Assembly: GCA_029215795.1 (NCBI GenBank)
Contig: JARDYH010000002.1
Location: forward strand, 45,430,001 to 45,494,000
Length of the DNA: 64,000 bases
Direction of reading: 5' to 3'
DNA from: Anniella stebbinsi
Lineage: Eukaryota; Chordata; Lepidosauria; Squamata; Anniellidae
Shown here: positions 44,417 to 56,441 of the stretch, one piece after another
Layout of the letters: every line of letters begins with the position of its first letter
Position numbering within the stretch: the stretch's first letter is position 1
The notes under the pieces: model-generated
Databases searched by the model: none
Seen by the model: the letters and a program-made list of their open reading frames with translations, nothing else
Told to the model about the DNA's origin: nothing
Position numbers and translations under genes: made by a program

Positions 44417-45069
44417 TACCATATTTCACCAAATGTAAGATGCCATTGATTGTAAGACGCACCTTAAATTCAGGGCCACCAACAGGGGAAAAGTTTTGCA
44501 TCGATTCTAAGACGCACCTTAATTTCAGTACCCCTTCCCCCTCCCCACTCATTTCCATCACCGTTGCCCATCCTCGCCGCTGCTGCCACCACTGCTGCTG
44601 CTCTGTGCTGCTGCCAGCGCTTGCCTCGGCCTGGCAAGGCGTCGTTCCCAGTAATGAGGCAAGTGTTGTCAACGGCGTGGAGCAGTGGCGGCAGCAGCGA
44701 TGATAGGCAACGCCGAGGGAGGGGGGAGGGTTAGGGCCCGCAAGTCCCCCCTCCCCTCCCCACTTACGTTGATTGCTGCTGCCTCGGCCTGGGAAGGCTT
44801 CAGTACTGGGAAGGAGGCCAAGATCTCCCGAGATCGCAGTCTCCTTTCCAGTACTGAAACTTTCCCAGGCCGAGGCAGCAGCCATCAAGGTAAGTGGGGA
44901 GGGGAGACTTCTGACCGGCCTTGTGGAGTCCCTCAGGACCCGCTAGGGCGAGTCGCGGGGGGGCATGCAGAGCCCTAGTGCCTTCTGCAAAACGCGGGAG
45001 AAATCTGGCAATTCTAAGTCGCCATCGATTCTCAGATGCACCCCGTCTTAGAATCAATGAAATACGGTA
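44417..45069. mobile_element. GC-rich multi-hairpin MITE (TACC(A/G)TATTTCA ends)
   Basis: The ends TACCATATTTCACCAAATGT and GAATCAATGAAATACGGTA are inverted, with GATTCTAAGACGCACC motifs inside both. Within, 44520-44760 and 44765-44900 each fold back (for example CTGCCTCGGCCTGGGAAGGC against TCCCAGGCCGAGGCAGCAG). GC content is well above the flanks. Superfamily not assigned. Confidence 0.78.
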
Positions 45070-45696
45070 TATGGTCATTTTATCATGATGTATACTAAAA
45101 AACAATAACAAACAAACAAAATTGGGGGTATAATGTGGGGACTGGATTACAATGTTGCATGTTACTCTTCATTTCCTTTCTTTTTCCTTGGGAGGGTGGG
45201 AACAAGCCTCTAAGCAGAAAAACTAAAAGGCTAAATGTGCTCATTGTTGGGAGTAACTTACATTATTTCTGCCTTCACATTTTAAAGTTGTCTCTGCAAC
45301 TATGGTAAAGTTTGGAAATTTTTGTTCAGAATAGAGGTGCAATAAAATATGTTCTCTTCCAAATTCTAATTTGAAAATATGGATCACACGCATTCGCCAA
45401 ATATTCTCCAAATAGGCAGATATTTGCTAAATATTCCCTGAATACTTGGCATCTGATGGTATTTGATTGTGATCTTTGTCCTCTGACAAGTTATCAGTCT
45501 AAGTTATCATTATTAGATTGCTGACTTACAATAGTATTTACTATTTGGCACCGTTTGACATGTCATGGCATTTCATGAATATTAGTTAGGCTGCAATCGT
45601 ATACCCACTTACCTCTGAACTCAATGGGATTTCCTCCCAAGTAGATATATGGCTTGGATTCAAACCTCCCATATTCCTGCAGAGGGCACTTTATGG
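45070..45696. other. Non-coding DNA
   Basis: TAGAGGTGCAATAAAATATG near 45333, followed by AAATATTCTCC and AATATTCCCTGAATA repeats, resembles the left part of a TAGGG-type hAT-like element, without a matching right end. Confidence 0.4.
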
Positions 45697-45740
45697 ATTG
45701 ATTGATTGAATGATTGATTGATTTGATTTGATTTGTACCC
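45697..45740. repeat. (GATT)n tract, LINE tail
   Basis: GATTGATTGAATGATTGATT and (GATTT)n. It adjoins the 3' end of the minus-strand LINE at 45741, so it is probably that element's tail. Confidence 0.8.
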
Positions 45741-46150
45741 TGCCTTTCTACCAAAAAAATGGCACTCGAGGCAGCTTACAATCATAGATAAAGACAGATG
45801 TGATTAAAACAACAATAAAACAAATACATTCAAAACATTATTAAAACATAATAATGAATTAAAAATAGCATCCAAACCAATGGACATGCTGGCAAGCCAA
45901 AGGCATGCTTGAATAAAAAGGCATTTGCAGGTGAGTGGAAGGACAGCAGAGAGGGGGCAATTTCCAGAGCTTCCATTGTGCACAACAAGGAGGCCCCGGA
46001 CCAGGGTGGACAAACTTGTAGCCTCATTGGGCACTTGCTGAGCCACAAAGAACCTCACGAGGTGACGGAATGGTGAGCATCTGATACAACTGGACAAAAG
46101 TGAGTCCATCCATCCCTACCTGGGAGCAGCCACTGAAAAGGCCTTCTCTC
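45741..46150 (-). mobile_element. CR1/L2-group LINE 3' end
   Basis: The minus strand reads 'EKAFSVAAPR' after a stop, then 'CKCLFIQACLWLAS', then a 3' UTR ending ACCCTGCCTTTCTACC-like sequence at the left. It is the same family as 39105-39715. Confidence 0.7.
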
Positions 46151-46159
46151 ATGTCACCA

Positions 46160-46400
46160 TTAAACTTCTGGCACCTCCTGAAAACATTATTGTTTCGGGA
46201 AGCTCTCCTTGAGTGACTGGCCACAGTTTTACTATAACTTGTTTTTTAGCAGAACTCTGTTTCTTTTCCCCCCTTTTTTTAAAAAAAAGATTTTTTTTAA
46301 TATGGCGCTTTATACTTTTATCCTATCTATTGTTCACCGGTCCAAAATCTTTTGGATGTGGAATAGTATATAAATAAATAAAATAATAATTAAAAATATA
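46160..46400 (+). mobile_element. L2-like LINE 3' end
   Basis: The plus strand encodes 'LLKTLLFREALLE' and a stop (about 46164-46214), followed by a 3' UTR with TATTGTTCACCGGTCC and a TATAAATAAATAAAATAA tail. It abuts the minus-strand LINE on its left, so the two face away from a junction at about 46150-46165. Confidence 0.6.
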
Positions 46401-46417
46401 TAAAAGTGCCTCTGAAG

Positions 46418-47827
46418 TAGGGATGTGCACTGACCCCCCGGATCGGATCGGATAGCGGATCGGAATTGGACCTGGGGGGTCAGATCGGATTGGATCAGAG
46501 GATGGTCAGATCGGATTGGATCGGACCCGAGCCCGAGCCCGATCCGCGGATCGGATGTCCGATCCAGATCGGACGCCATTTTGAATGCTTTTTCCCATAG
46601 CCAAGTATTGTTTTACAAAAGCACCTATAACATTTTCATTTTTTATGATAGAAGGATGAAACTTAGGCACATTGTAGACTGGTTAGGGATAGTTATTTGT
46701 GAGAAATTTCAGAAAGATTGGTGTATGCATTTTGTGGCAATTAATTTTTTAATCAATAACCAGGAATGCCTATAACTTTTGCATTTTTAAAGTTACACAC
46801 ATGAAACTTTGCCACATTGTAGGTGGTACCTTGGGACCTATGTGTGTGAAATTTCAGAAACATAGGTGCTTGCCTTGTGTGGCAATTAATTTTTGAAACA
46901 ATGAGGAAAGAAACACCTATAACTTTTTTCATTTTTAAAGTTACACAGATGAAACTTGCTCACTTTGTAGATGGGTTAGGGGTAGTTATCTGTCAGAATT
47001 TTCAGAATGATAGGTCCAGGCATTTGATGGCTATGGATTTTTTAGATTAAAAGTTACAAAAGTTTTTCCACAGAGGCTTGGGTGTTTCTTTCCTCATTGT
47101 TTCAAAAATTAATTGCCACACAAGGCAAGCACCTATGTTTCTGAAATTTCACACACATATCAAGCCAAGTGTTACCTGTAATGTGCCCAAGTTTCCTGTT
47201 TGTATCTTTAAAAATAAAAAAAGTGGGAGGCATAACTGTATTTACCCCACTACTACCCATTTTTCTAAAATTAATTGCCACACAAGGCAAGCACCTATGT
47301 TTCTGAAATTTCACACACATAGGTCCCAAGGTACCACCTACAATGTGGCAAAGTTTCATGTGTGTAACTTTAAAAATGCAAAAGTTATAGGTGTTTCTTT
47401 CCTCATTGTTTCAAAAATTGCCACACAAGGCAAGCACCTATGTTTCTGAAATTTCACACACATAGGTCTCAAGGTACCACCTACAATGTGGCGAAGTTTC
47501 ATGTGTGTAACTTTAAAAATGAAAAAGTTATAGGCATTCCTGGTTATTTATTAAAAAATTAATTGCCACAAAATGCATGCACCAATCTTTCTGAAATTTC
47601 TCACAGATAACTATCCCTAACCAAGTTTCATCCTTCTATCATAAAAAATGAAAATGTTATATGTGCTTTTGTAAAACAATACTTGGCTATGGGAAAAAGC
47701 ATTCAAAATGGCGTCCAATCCGCCGATCCGATCCGGATCGGACCTCAGTGGATCGGATCGGAGGGTTGGGCGGATCGGATCGGATTTTTCCGATTTTGGG
47801 GCGGATCGGATCCGATGCACACCCTTA
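46418..47827. mobile_element. 1.4-kb hAT-like element with GGATCGG ends
   Basis: It begins TAGGGATGTGCACTGA and ends TCCGATGCACACCCTTA. Flanks carry a perfect 8-bp duplication, CTCTGAAG at 46410-46417 and 47828-47835, the size made by hAT transposases. Both ends are packed with GGATCGGATC-like units. Inside, segments of about 150 bp with ATGAAACTTTG, GAAATTTCAGAAA and GTGGCAATTAATTTTT are repeated in direct and inverted order, so the interior folds on itself. No transposase frame exists. Confidence 0.92.
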
Positions 47828-47835
47828 CTCTGAAG

Positions 47836-48297
47836 GTGATGGTACTGAAAGAAGGGCATCTCCTGAATATCACAAAACTTTGACATGCATAAAGGGATGC
47901 TGCTGATTTTGCCACAGCTGTGGCCCCTCATACCCTCTCTCCTCACAAAGTTGTGCAGAGAAGCCGTAACTATCAAGAATGCTCTCCCTCTCCCTGCCCA
48001 TCCCATGTTCAAAAATCAAATGATGAATGAATATAGGCACAAAGGGCTCCCTGATGCAGAGATTATCCTTCCACATGCAGAGGGTGCTAAGGATGGTGAT
48101 GGTAGCGGGTGCAGAACTATCATGCTAGTTCTCACTCTTTCCTCTCACATGTAGGTTGTACACTGAAGAACACCTGAAGAGGGCTTATGTATTGAAGCAT
48201 TCAGTTCAGAAAACTTCATCAAAGTGCATAGCTTGAATGTGGGTTGGCCCTTAACCTAGCTACATGTTGAACAGAACTAGTTCAAAATGTACCACGG
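47836..48297. other. Non-coding DNA
   Basis: No recognisable feature. The open frames are short and overlap on both strands. Confidence 0.5.
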
Positions 48298-48604
48298 TAG
48301 AGTGACCATATGAAAAGGAGGACAGGGCTCCCGTATCTTTAACAGTTGTATGGAGAAAGGAATTTCAGCAGGTGCCATTTGTATGGGTGCAGCACCAGGT
48401 GACATTCCCTCTTCATCACAACAGTTAAAGCTGCAGGAGCCCTGCCCTCTTTTGTATCTGGTCAGTTGCAGCTTTCACTGTCGTGATGAAGAGGAAATTT
48501 CATCAGGTGCTGCATGCATACAAATGACACCTGCTGAAATTTCCTTCTCTGTATCTCTGTTAAAGATACAGAAGCCCTGTCCTCCTTTCCATATGGTCAC
48601 CATA
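48298..48604. mobile_element. Palindromic MITE, copy C
   Basis: TAGAGTGACCATATGAAAAG to ATATGGTCACCATA, with arms containing AAATTTC.TCAGCAGGTG. Flanks ACCACGG (48291-48297) and ACCATGG (48606-48612) look like a 7-bp duplication with one change and one extra base. Confidence 0.85.
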
Positions 48605-50337
48605 CACCATGGTTGCCTCAGGGTGCGGAGCAGGGGAGTCAAAAACAGCAAGAAAATACTAAGTGATGTCTGCTTCACATAGGCAATAAAATGAGGTATC
48701 CGGAAGGTTAAATTGGTAGGATGAACAGCATCACTTCTGATGCAAGTCGAGGATTACATTTTTTAGTGCTCCCCTATATTAAGAACCCCATGTAATTAGA
48801 AATACAAAGGCTTTTCTTCATGAGGCTTTTAACCTGCACTTTTACCAAGACTTCTGCTTCAGGATTCTTTGTGGGATTAAGATTGGCTCCTTTACACGTA
48901 CTTTTTTCTTGGGGGTTTGTTTCTCTACTTTTCTATATGTTCCATTACACAACCACTAGGTGGTGGTGTGGTATAGGAATTACGCAAATACATGAGGTTT
49001 TCATGCCACCATTCACAGGTATATCAGACTTCTCTTTTTAGAAACAAAAATGCTAAAATGGTTGCAAAGCATGGGAGAGGTCCTGGAGGAGGAGGATGTC
49101 ATGTAAAGCACTCACAAACTACCATGAGTGAAGAATCATGAAGACACAATAAAAGCCTTGTGTATAAAACGTTCAACACAGAAGATAAATGGCTGGGTCA
49201 AACCAGTTTTATTTGCAAGGAGGTTTACAAACCAAACCAAATGGGGGGAGCATTTCAAAGTGTTCTCTTTGAATGTTCTCCCCCCCCTTCAATAGTTGAA
49301 GTGGTATCATCTATTCTACTACCACAACACATCGAACTCATGTGTAGACTAAGCCTAAAATGGCTTCTCAGAAATAACTTTTATTTGTGTTTTCAGCATT
49401 CACCAGATTTATCGGTTCAGCATTTTTCAGGCCCTAAACAACATTCCCACCACCCCATTCCAAGCAGATGAGGAATTATCAGTGCAGTAAAAAGTTGTGT
49501 GTCTGAAAACTGTTTCTTTAAAACTGTTTCTTTCACTCTTTTCAGTTACTTTCTCTTTCTTTCCTCTTATTATTGTGAACTCCCCATCCTGCTGATAAAA
49601 GGCTTCTGCAATCTCACATTATTGACTGCTCCTCTTCTTGAAACTTGCTATTAAAGTCCTATTATGTCTTCGCAAGCCAACAATGTACTCGCCTGTCTGA
49701 ATTTTATCTGACACTCATGTTCTGCCAATGTACCTTCCAGTAAGTAGTTCTCATCATGGGAAACGTGTGGGCAGAAAAGAAAAAAGCACTCAAACAGAAG
49801 ATAAACGTAGGTGAGGATCTCTGTGGAGTTGAAAAGGACTCTGCTTCTGACATGTGGTTTGAGTTTTAATGCTGGCGACGAGTGTCAGTAATAATAACTG
49901 TAATAGGGAAGTGCCACATTCCTATTAGAAATCAGAGGTTTGCTGTTATCACAGTTGCTTTAATCTCCTACTGTCTTTTTTTTTTCATATCCCTGGCTGA
50001 GTTCAAAGGCACAAAATAGAGCAACAAGTCTCAGCTTTCAAATCACAGAGACTTCTGAATGCCGATTTTTATATAGTTTTATTACAGTTGGAAACAAGGA
50101 GACATGAAAATGAGGGAGGGGTCAGAGGGGATTGAGTCAAAATGTAATGATTTCTACACATTCAAGAAGATCCCGCCCACTTCCCTGAGCTACTATTTGT
50201 CATTAATAGTACTAGTATGGGGACTGTTTTCATCAAATTGGCAATGCCCTGCATGCTCCTGGTTTGAAGGTGCTCATTGGTGAATTTCAAAAATGTAAGT
50301 CAGTTGAACCTATTAGGAAGGCATCAGATCTCTGTAG
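48605..50337. other. Non-coding DNA
   Basis: No gene or full element found. AT-rich with pyrimidine stretches near 49500-49570. Confidence 0.5.
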
Positions 50338-50485
50338 GGGATTGGTCGTAGCTCAGTGATAGGGCACATGCTTTGCATGCGAAAGGTCTCAGGCCTATTC
50401 TTGAAATCTCCAGGTAGGCTGGAAAGCCAGAAACCCTGAAAAGTCTGTGTGAAACCTTGGAGAACCATTTGCAGTCAACATAGAG
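50338..50485 (+). mobile_element. Second SINE family (tRNA head, CR1-like tail), diverged
   Basis: GTAGCTCAGTGATAGGGCA (box A-like) and CATGCTTTGCATGCGAAAGG resemble a tRNA head. The body CTCCAGGTAGGCTGGAAAG, AACCTTGGAGAACC and CAGTCAACATAGAGTAGACC matches in reverse the copy at 57255. Box B (GGTCTCAGGCC) is decayed. Confidence 0.78.
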
Positions 50486-50735
50486 TAGACCAGCCTTCCC
50501 TAACCCATGCTGCCTAGCAATGGTGGGAGTTGTAGAAGCAGAACACATCTGAAGGGCTCTAGACTGAGGAAGGATGGTGTAGATCACCCTTTCCAAACTG
50601 ATACCCTCTGCATGTTTTGAACTATAACACCCAGATTTTCTGGTGATTGGCCAAGTTAGCTGGAGCTGATGGGACCTGAAGTTCAAAACATCTGGAGGAC
50701 ACCAGGTTGGGGAAGGCTGATGTAGACAATACTAA
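50486..50735. repeat. Dispersed 'ACTACAACTCCCATCA' type repeats
   Basis: Two degenerate copies of a repeat of roughly 100 bp: AACACATCTGAAGGGCTC (about 50540) and ACATCTGGAGGACACCAGG (about 50690), the second followed by TTGGGGAAGGCTGATGTAGA. Others lie at 8725, 15600, 16800, 34610 and 56845. Origin not assigned. Confidence 0.65.
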
Positions 50736-51019
50736 AACAGTACTAAGCCTAAGGATTGACTTTTTCTACATATCTAGTCATTTTTTCCTTACAGGAGACA
50801 TCATTTCTTCCCATCTCAATTGCATTAATCACACAGTTTGGACCCTGACGGACACAATGGTCATCACCCATGGAAAATAATATGTTTTACACAGCTCCCA
50901 TTCATTCATTGTGGTAATTCCCTGCTGATTGTGAGGAGGTTGTCTGAGACATGTGCCATAAGATGAAGCTGCCAAGGTTGGTGATAGCCTGTGCAGTAAT
51001 CCTGTACATTGTGCTCCTT

Positions 51020-51502
51020 GGGGTCATCTATACCTAAGGGTGTGTCGGGAGGGAGGGGAGAGGATCACGGACTTACTTGCTTCTGCGATCCCCACCCAGC
51101 ATCTAGACGGATGCACGATGAGGGGCCGGTCACGCAATTGTGAGGCCCCGATCCATCGCAAAATTGAGTAGTTTAAAAATATCCCCACCCCAACACACAC
51201 ACCCCGCCATTGCAGCGATGGCAAAATTGTTTTCTCCCTCTACCCCCCATGGACACGGAGCCTCCCCGTGCAGCTCCATGCCCACTTTGAAGGCCACACT
51301 ACTTGCAAGGAGGCGGAAGCAGTGGCCACACCTCCCATGGTCCTTGGGATGGTCCTGGGACCATGGGGAAAATCAGGATAACTGGGGAACCAGTTATCCC
51401 AGGAAAATGGAGGGATCATCTCTGCTCAACCACGGGATCCCCTGTACCTCATTTGGACAAACAGGGACGACCCCGAGAAAAAAGCATGGTGTAGACATGT
51501 AC
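51020..51502. mobile_element. MITE related to 12353-12782
   Basis: GGGGTCATCTATACCTAAGG to GGTGTAGACATGTAC, with target triplet CTT at 51017-51019 and 51503-51505. It shares ATGG.CACGGAGC, ACTTGCA.GGA.G and GTTATCCC blocks with 12353-12782. The 3-bp duplication fits PIF/Harbinger. Confidence 0.8.
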
Positions 51503-53099
51503 CTTGTTTACCAAAATGAATTGGTACCAACATGTACCAATGAGGCAGTGCACTGTATGGTATTACTATTATTATTCATTTAAGAAATGCACACTCCACT
51601 TTCCCTCTGCCTTATGCCTATTCAGGTAATGATGATTATCCACTGCTTGTTGTTGTCAGTTTTAACCCTGAAGAGTATTATACATGATGATTTTAACTAG
51701 AGCTTAGTTATTAAAAGCTTCCCACAACCTGAGTTGTCCCCATGCCTGGTTTAAGCTGATATGTTTTAATGTAACATAAAACAGAATAATCTTGTGAGTC
51801 AGTTCTTAGTTTATCTGTCCTAAATGAAAATAAAATGGAACTGTTTTATTGTGTAGGATTCCCATTGGAGGTCTTTTTAAGCACTGCAAGAAACTTTAAT
51901 AACTGTAAATCTTTCTTGATATGGTAGGAAATGTTGGCTTGGTATTTTGGTATCCCTCAGTGTCACTGTTCAATATGACTCCTTATTTGATAAGGGAATA
52001 AATACATTTCCATTTAACAACAAACAGAGCATGGACCAGTAGAGGCTGAAGTGAAATGCTCACCAGAAATCAAGTTACACAACTTTTTTTAAAAAATGAA
52101 GCAATTTCCTGGGGACTTTTCTATCACAATGGAAAGGGTTCTCTGTGTGTGTTTCTTCTCTTCAAGGAAGTGTTCTGTCTCTTTCTTTTGTTTTGTCCTG
52201 GTTTTGTGTGATAAGAATTGTATCCAACTAAAAACCTTTTCAAGAATCTCCTATGAGATTGTCAAAGCAAAGCTTAACTGGGTAGATTGAAGGGCTTTCT
52301 TGAGCATCATTTAGCCAAACAGCTTTTCTTTCCTCCTATCGTTCTTTGATAGTCAATTCCTAATTTTCTTTCCCGTCGCAATTACGTTAAGCAAGACCTT
52401 CAAGAATTAAGCAGGAATGGTCTTCGTGATAATTTTAAAAATAAATAAGGCTGACTTCATAGCTTTTATGTCAAAATAGCCTTCCTGTCTCAGGGATTTG
52501 TTTAAAATAGAGCCACAATTTCACAGGACATTTTAGCTTTTGAAAAGGAGTTTTATAACACATGCACCAACAGCATCATTCCAAAGTAGAGGGTTACCCA
52601 AATGGCTCTACTTTTCCCTAGTTATGGGGGCCAACTTTGAATTTCTACATCTGAAATCCCATTTCTGAACTGGGCCCAGTCCACTTTGAATTTAGTTCCA
52701 GCTCGACATGGGGTCCATCCACCTTCTGCCACTATTCGTGGTCAACTAACCACCATTGCTCTACCAATCCCACCCCCCAAAGCAAAGAAACAATCTTACC
52801 TTTTTTGAATGGGAAGGAGGTTATCAGTGGTGAGAACAGCTCACTAGACACAGGTGAGACCTTGCAGGACCTGTTTTTAGCTGGAGATAGTCCTCCAGAA
52901 ACATCATTTTATCTCAAGAATAATGGAGTTTGCAGTTTCCACTGCTTGTGAACTGAATTGGAAAGCAGAGATGACTACGCAAATCATACGTCCTGGCAGG
53001 AAATGACATTCCTGAGCATGCTGTGCACCTGTGGGATTAGTACCTTCATTTTCTAGCAAGGTTCTTGTTCGCTTTAGAGTGGCCAAGTTTACACACTGT
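51503..53099. other. AT-rich stretch without recognisable features
   Basis: No repeats or coding frames recognised. Confidence 0.5.
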
Positions 53100-53300
53100 C
53101 AAAATAGAGGACATGCTTTACCCAAAAGGAGGGGGGAAATTTGCATAAAATTGTATATGCTATGTTATACAACTACACAAATTTAGAAATAAATAATAGC
53201 TATCCTTTCCATAGAAATGCAATACATCTCACCGTAGCAGAAAGACTGTGATCAGGCAATGTGTATGCCTACTCTGACTGCTGTTCAGATGCTAACTCTT
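53100..53300. repeat. Unclassified dispersed repeat (pairs with 34926-35100)
   Basis: See 34926. It stops where the CR1 at 53312 begins, which may have inserted into it. Confidence 0.7.
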
Positions 53301-53311
53301 AATGGGCAACA

Positions 53312-53705
53312 TAAGAACATAAGAAGAGCCCTGCTGGATCAGACCAAGGGTGCATCTAGTCTAGCACTCTGTTCACACAGTGGCCAACCAACTGTTGACC
53401 AGGGCACCACACGTAGGACATGGTGCAACAGCACCCTCCCACCCATGTTCCCCAGCAACTGGTACATATAGGCTTATTGCCTCTAATATTGGAGGTTGCA
53501 CTTAGCCATCAGGGCTAGTAGCCACTTATAGCCTTCTCCTCTAGGAATTTATCTAACCTCCTTTTAAAGCCATCCAAATTGGTAGCCATCACCACATCTT
53601 GTGGTAGTGAATTCCAGAGCTGAACTATCACTGTGTGAAGAAGTACTTCCTTTTAGTTGTTCTCTGCCTATCCCTTCTTATATTTAAACTGAACAGGCCT
53701 TCAAA
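53312..53705 (-). mobile_element. CR1-type LINE 3' end
   Basis: On the minus strand it ends with TCTTCTTATGTTCTTATG, a pair of 8-base terminal repeats of the CR1 kind, preceded by TTGGTCTGATCCAGCAGGG. The upstream 3' UTR includes AAGGAAGTACTTCTTCACAC. Non-coding. The same subfamily ends at 58349 and 60711. Confidence 0.82.
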
Positions 53706-54489
53706 TGAAGGGCTGCCTTCTGTAAAGCAGGACACATGGCTAATGCACTTCCAGAGTTCATGTCCAACAGCTCTACTTAGTGTGACGATGAAATGATGAA
53801 GAAAATTGTACATATTGCTCCTCTGTCATGCAGCTTTCACAGACACGGGGACCTTGCAAGCCCAGAAACACACTTGCCAAAACCCATTCATCTATGATTT
53901 TGTTTCAGAAATCAGTTAACAACTGAAGATGATCATTTTTGTAAATGAATATTTCACCTGTGTCTCTTTTCTAATGATGGTTGGTGGCTGAGAACAAGGA
54001 CACAGCTTTTGGATAGGTCAATTTCTTAATCTACTCTTTAGAAAATTTGAGGAGTGGTCCAGCTAGGGGGAATATCAAGAAGGAACAATTCAGAGGAGCA
54101 GGTCAAAGATTGGCACCCCATAAATGGAAACACAAGATTAAACAAGACCCAGACATATGGAGTCAGTAGATAGAGCAACCAAGGAAGATGTCATATGTGG
54201 CTGAGATCCAGGTATATTTTTCACAAGTGGAGAAGAATTTCCACTTGTGCAAAGCAGCCTCACTGAATTCTACTGATTTCCCTGTCCTAATGCAGCCCCC
54301 ACCCCCTTCATGCCCCATCTCTCCCTGCAGGGTGGCTTTTGGCAGGGTGCACAGGGCTGTAGAAGGGGGCAGAAAATCAGGAAAGCTCAATTGCGCAGGA
54401 ACATCCACATTGATTGATTTAGTCTATCCCTCCCTCTTCATCATTAATTTTTATCTGTATTTTTTCCATAGGGATTATGTTGGTTTTTA
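53706..54489. other. Non-coding DNA
   Basis: Nothing recognisable. Confidence 0.5.
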
Positions 54490-54711
54490 TTTTTATTACA
54501 TTTATATCCCACCTTTTTTCCTCCAATGAACCCAAGGTGGTGTACATAGTCCTCCTCCTCCTCTCCATTTTATCCTCACAACAACAATCCTGTGAGGTAA
54601 GTTGGGCTGAGAGTTTGTGACTGGCCCAAAGTCACCCAGTGAGCTGTCTTGGCCGAGTAGGGACTAGAACCCGGATCTCCCAACTCCCAGTTCAACACTC
54701 TAGCCACAGTA
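54490..54711 (-). mobile_element. tRNA-derived SINE
   Basis: Minus-strand copy with tail at about 54490-54510 (TTATTACATTTATATCCCAC), body, box B (complement of GGGACTAGAACCCGG) and head truncated near 54711. Confidence 0.87.
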
Positions 54712-55690
54712 TGTTGTTGTCATGGGGGTGGTGTGTATGGAGGTAAGAGGGATGGTTGGGTGTGTAAAAGTCCTACTAAACAGCCAAAAATTTCATTTGG
54801 GAGGGTGGAGGATTTGAAGTTGAAAGAGCTGTGCTGAAGAGATGGAGGAGGTTGGGGAATTAAATGATGGTGATTATTTTTTACATATGATAAATTGCTG
54901 TTAAAAACATAGTTACAGTAGCTGGTTAAAACCCAGCAGGCTTAGCAAACTATTAACACCTACTTATTATGAGGTGTTTATGCGCTCTTATTTCAAACAC
55001 TGCTACATATGAATCCACCAAGACTTTGGATGTATTTGGTACAGTACTGCATACATAGTTGTACATATATTTTTATATCACTAATGTGAAAAGAAAAAAG
55101 GAGAAAACAACTTCAATGTGGCTTCAATAGTCTTGCCTGTGCACTTATACGAAACTGGGCCAAAGAACCATTTGAGTGTGGTTTTCTCTGTGTTATAGAC
55201 ATGAAACTGGGGAAGAAAAATATATTGATCCAGGGAGTAGGGAGGCATAGACAGTCTTGATAATCTTAAAAGTAAAAAAAGGTAAGGAAGGAAGGAAAGT
55301 AAAAGTAAAGCAAGATTTATGAAATATTATGTGGCCACATGGTATGTTGTATTTGCCATCTGGGAACGTTCAAAATCATCTTTGAATCTCAGGTGCCAAA
55401 GGGTTGCGGAAGACTCACTGGGAGAATTTTGTTATTTGTTTCTGGGGAGGTAGAAAATGCACTGTTTGTTTGAGAATCTTAAGGATTTCCCTCTTATTGA
55501 TCAGCTTCTGACAAAATGGATTTCTGAACTGTTAGCTAAACATAAGACTAAAAGGACAGTTTAGGCAGAGATGGTGAACTATTCTGAAATAAAGGGCAGT
55601 TCAGAAATACAGGTTTATTTACAGACAGATTTTTTGAAAAGGATGAAAAGAAGATGGGGAAAGGATGGGGGAATTACAGGGAAAAGCAAC
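54712..55690. other. Non-coding DNA
   Basis: AT-rich, with no recognisable element or gene. Confidence 0.5.
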
Positions 55691-55922
55691 ACCAGGAAGC
55701 AGGTTTCGGCTAAACATTAGAAGAGACTTCCTACCCATGAGAGCTGTTCAGCAGTGGAACAGGTTGCCTCGGGAGGGGGTGGGCTCTCTGTCACTGGTGG
55801 TATTCAAGCAGAGGTTGAATGACTATCTGTCAGGGATGCTGTAGCTGCAGCCTGCAGTGCAGAGCCTGCAATGAGCAAGGGGTTACACTAGATTATCTCT
55901 GAGCTACCTTCCAAGATTCTAT
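55691..55922 (+). mobile_element. CR1 LINE 3' end
   Basis: GCAGGTTTCGGCTAAACATT, then ACTTCCTACCCATGAGAGCT, CAGTGGAACAGGTTGCCTCG, and the end CCTTCCAAGATTCTATGG: the CR1 3' UTR order with a terminal ATTCTATG. Confidence 0.9.
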
Positions 55923-56140
55923 GGTTAGTAGACTCTATCCTAAAAGTCTTTCAGCAAAAAAGGCCACATTTTGAGGGTGCAGATCTACACTCAATATCAG
56001 TTGGCTGAGGAGCCTGAAGAAATGTTAGAAGACCTGCAGTTCTGGCAGAACATGAGATATGTTAATGGGAGATATAGTCCTGTATTACACTGGTGAAGCT
56101 GTTGTGCCAATGAAGATACACTGGCAGAAAGGGTAAAAAT
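55923..56140. other. Short non-coding interval
   Basis: Nothing recognisable between the CR1 end and the TAGGGACGTG element. Confidence 0.5.
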
Positions 56141-56441
56141 TAGGGACGTGTGAATATGCGATGTTTGAGATCTCCAGGATTCTCCAAATATCATCTCGCC
56201 ACTCGTCTCATGCCTGATTCCCATTCGTGTTCGTGATTGCTCTCGATCTGCGTGAATGGGAAACTTGCAAAAAATGAGCAATGATTGAATGGGAATGAGA
56301 TAACCGCAAGAATGTATTTGACAACTTGCGAATATTTTTGGCAGATGTGCTCATGCTCAAACTCAAGTTCCGTATTCAAAACTTCAAATGGGGCATGTTC
56401 ACATGTTTTGTTTGCAAAACCAAAATTCTCATACATCCCTA
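56141..56441. mobile_element. hAT-like MITE (TAGGGACGTGTG ends)
   Basis: TAGGGACGTGTGAATATGCG to TTCTCATACATCCCTA. Inverted TTCGCA/GTTTGCAA-type motifs lie near both ends. Flanks suggest GGGTAAAA and GGGTAGAG, an imperfect 8-bp duplication. Resembles the other TAGGG...CCCTA elements of the window. Confidence 0.65.

Noticed and set aside
50338..50410. A tRNA gene (GTAGCTCAGTGATAGGGCA head)
   Set aside because: Box B is decayed and the cloverleaf does not close. The body and tail are those of a SINE, repeated in reverse at 57255.
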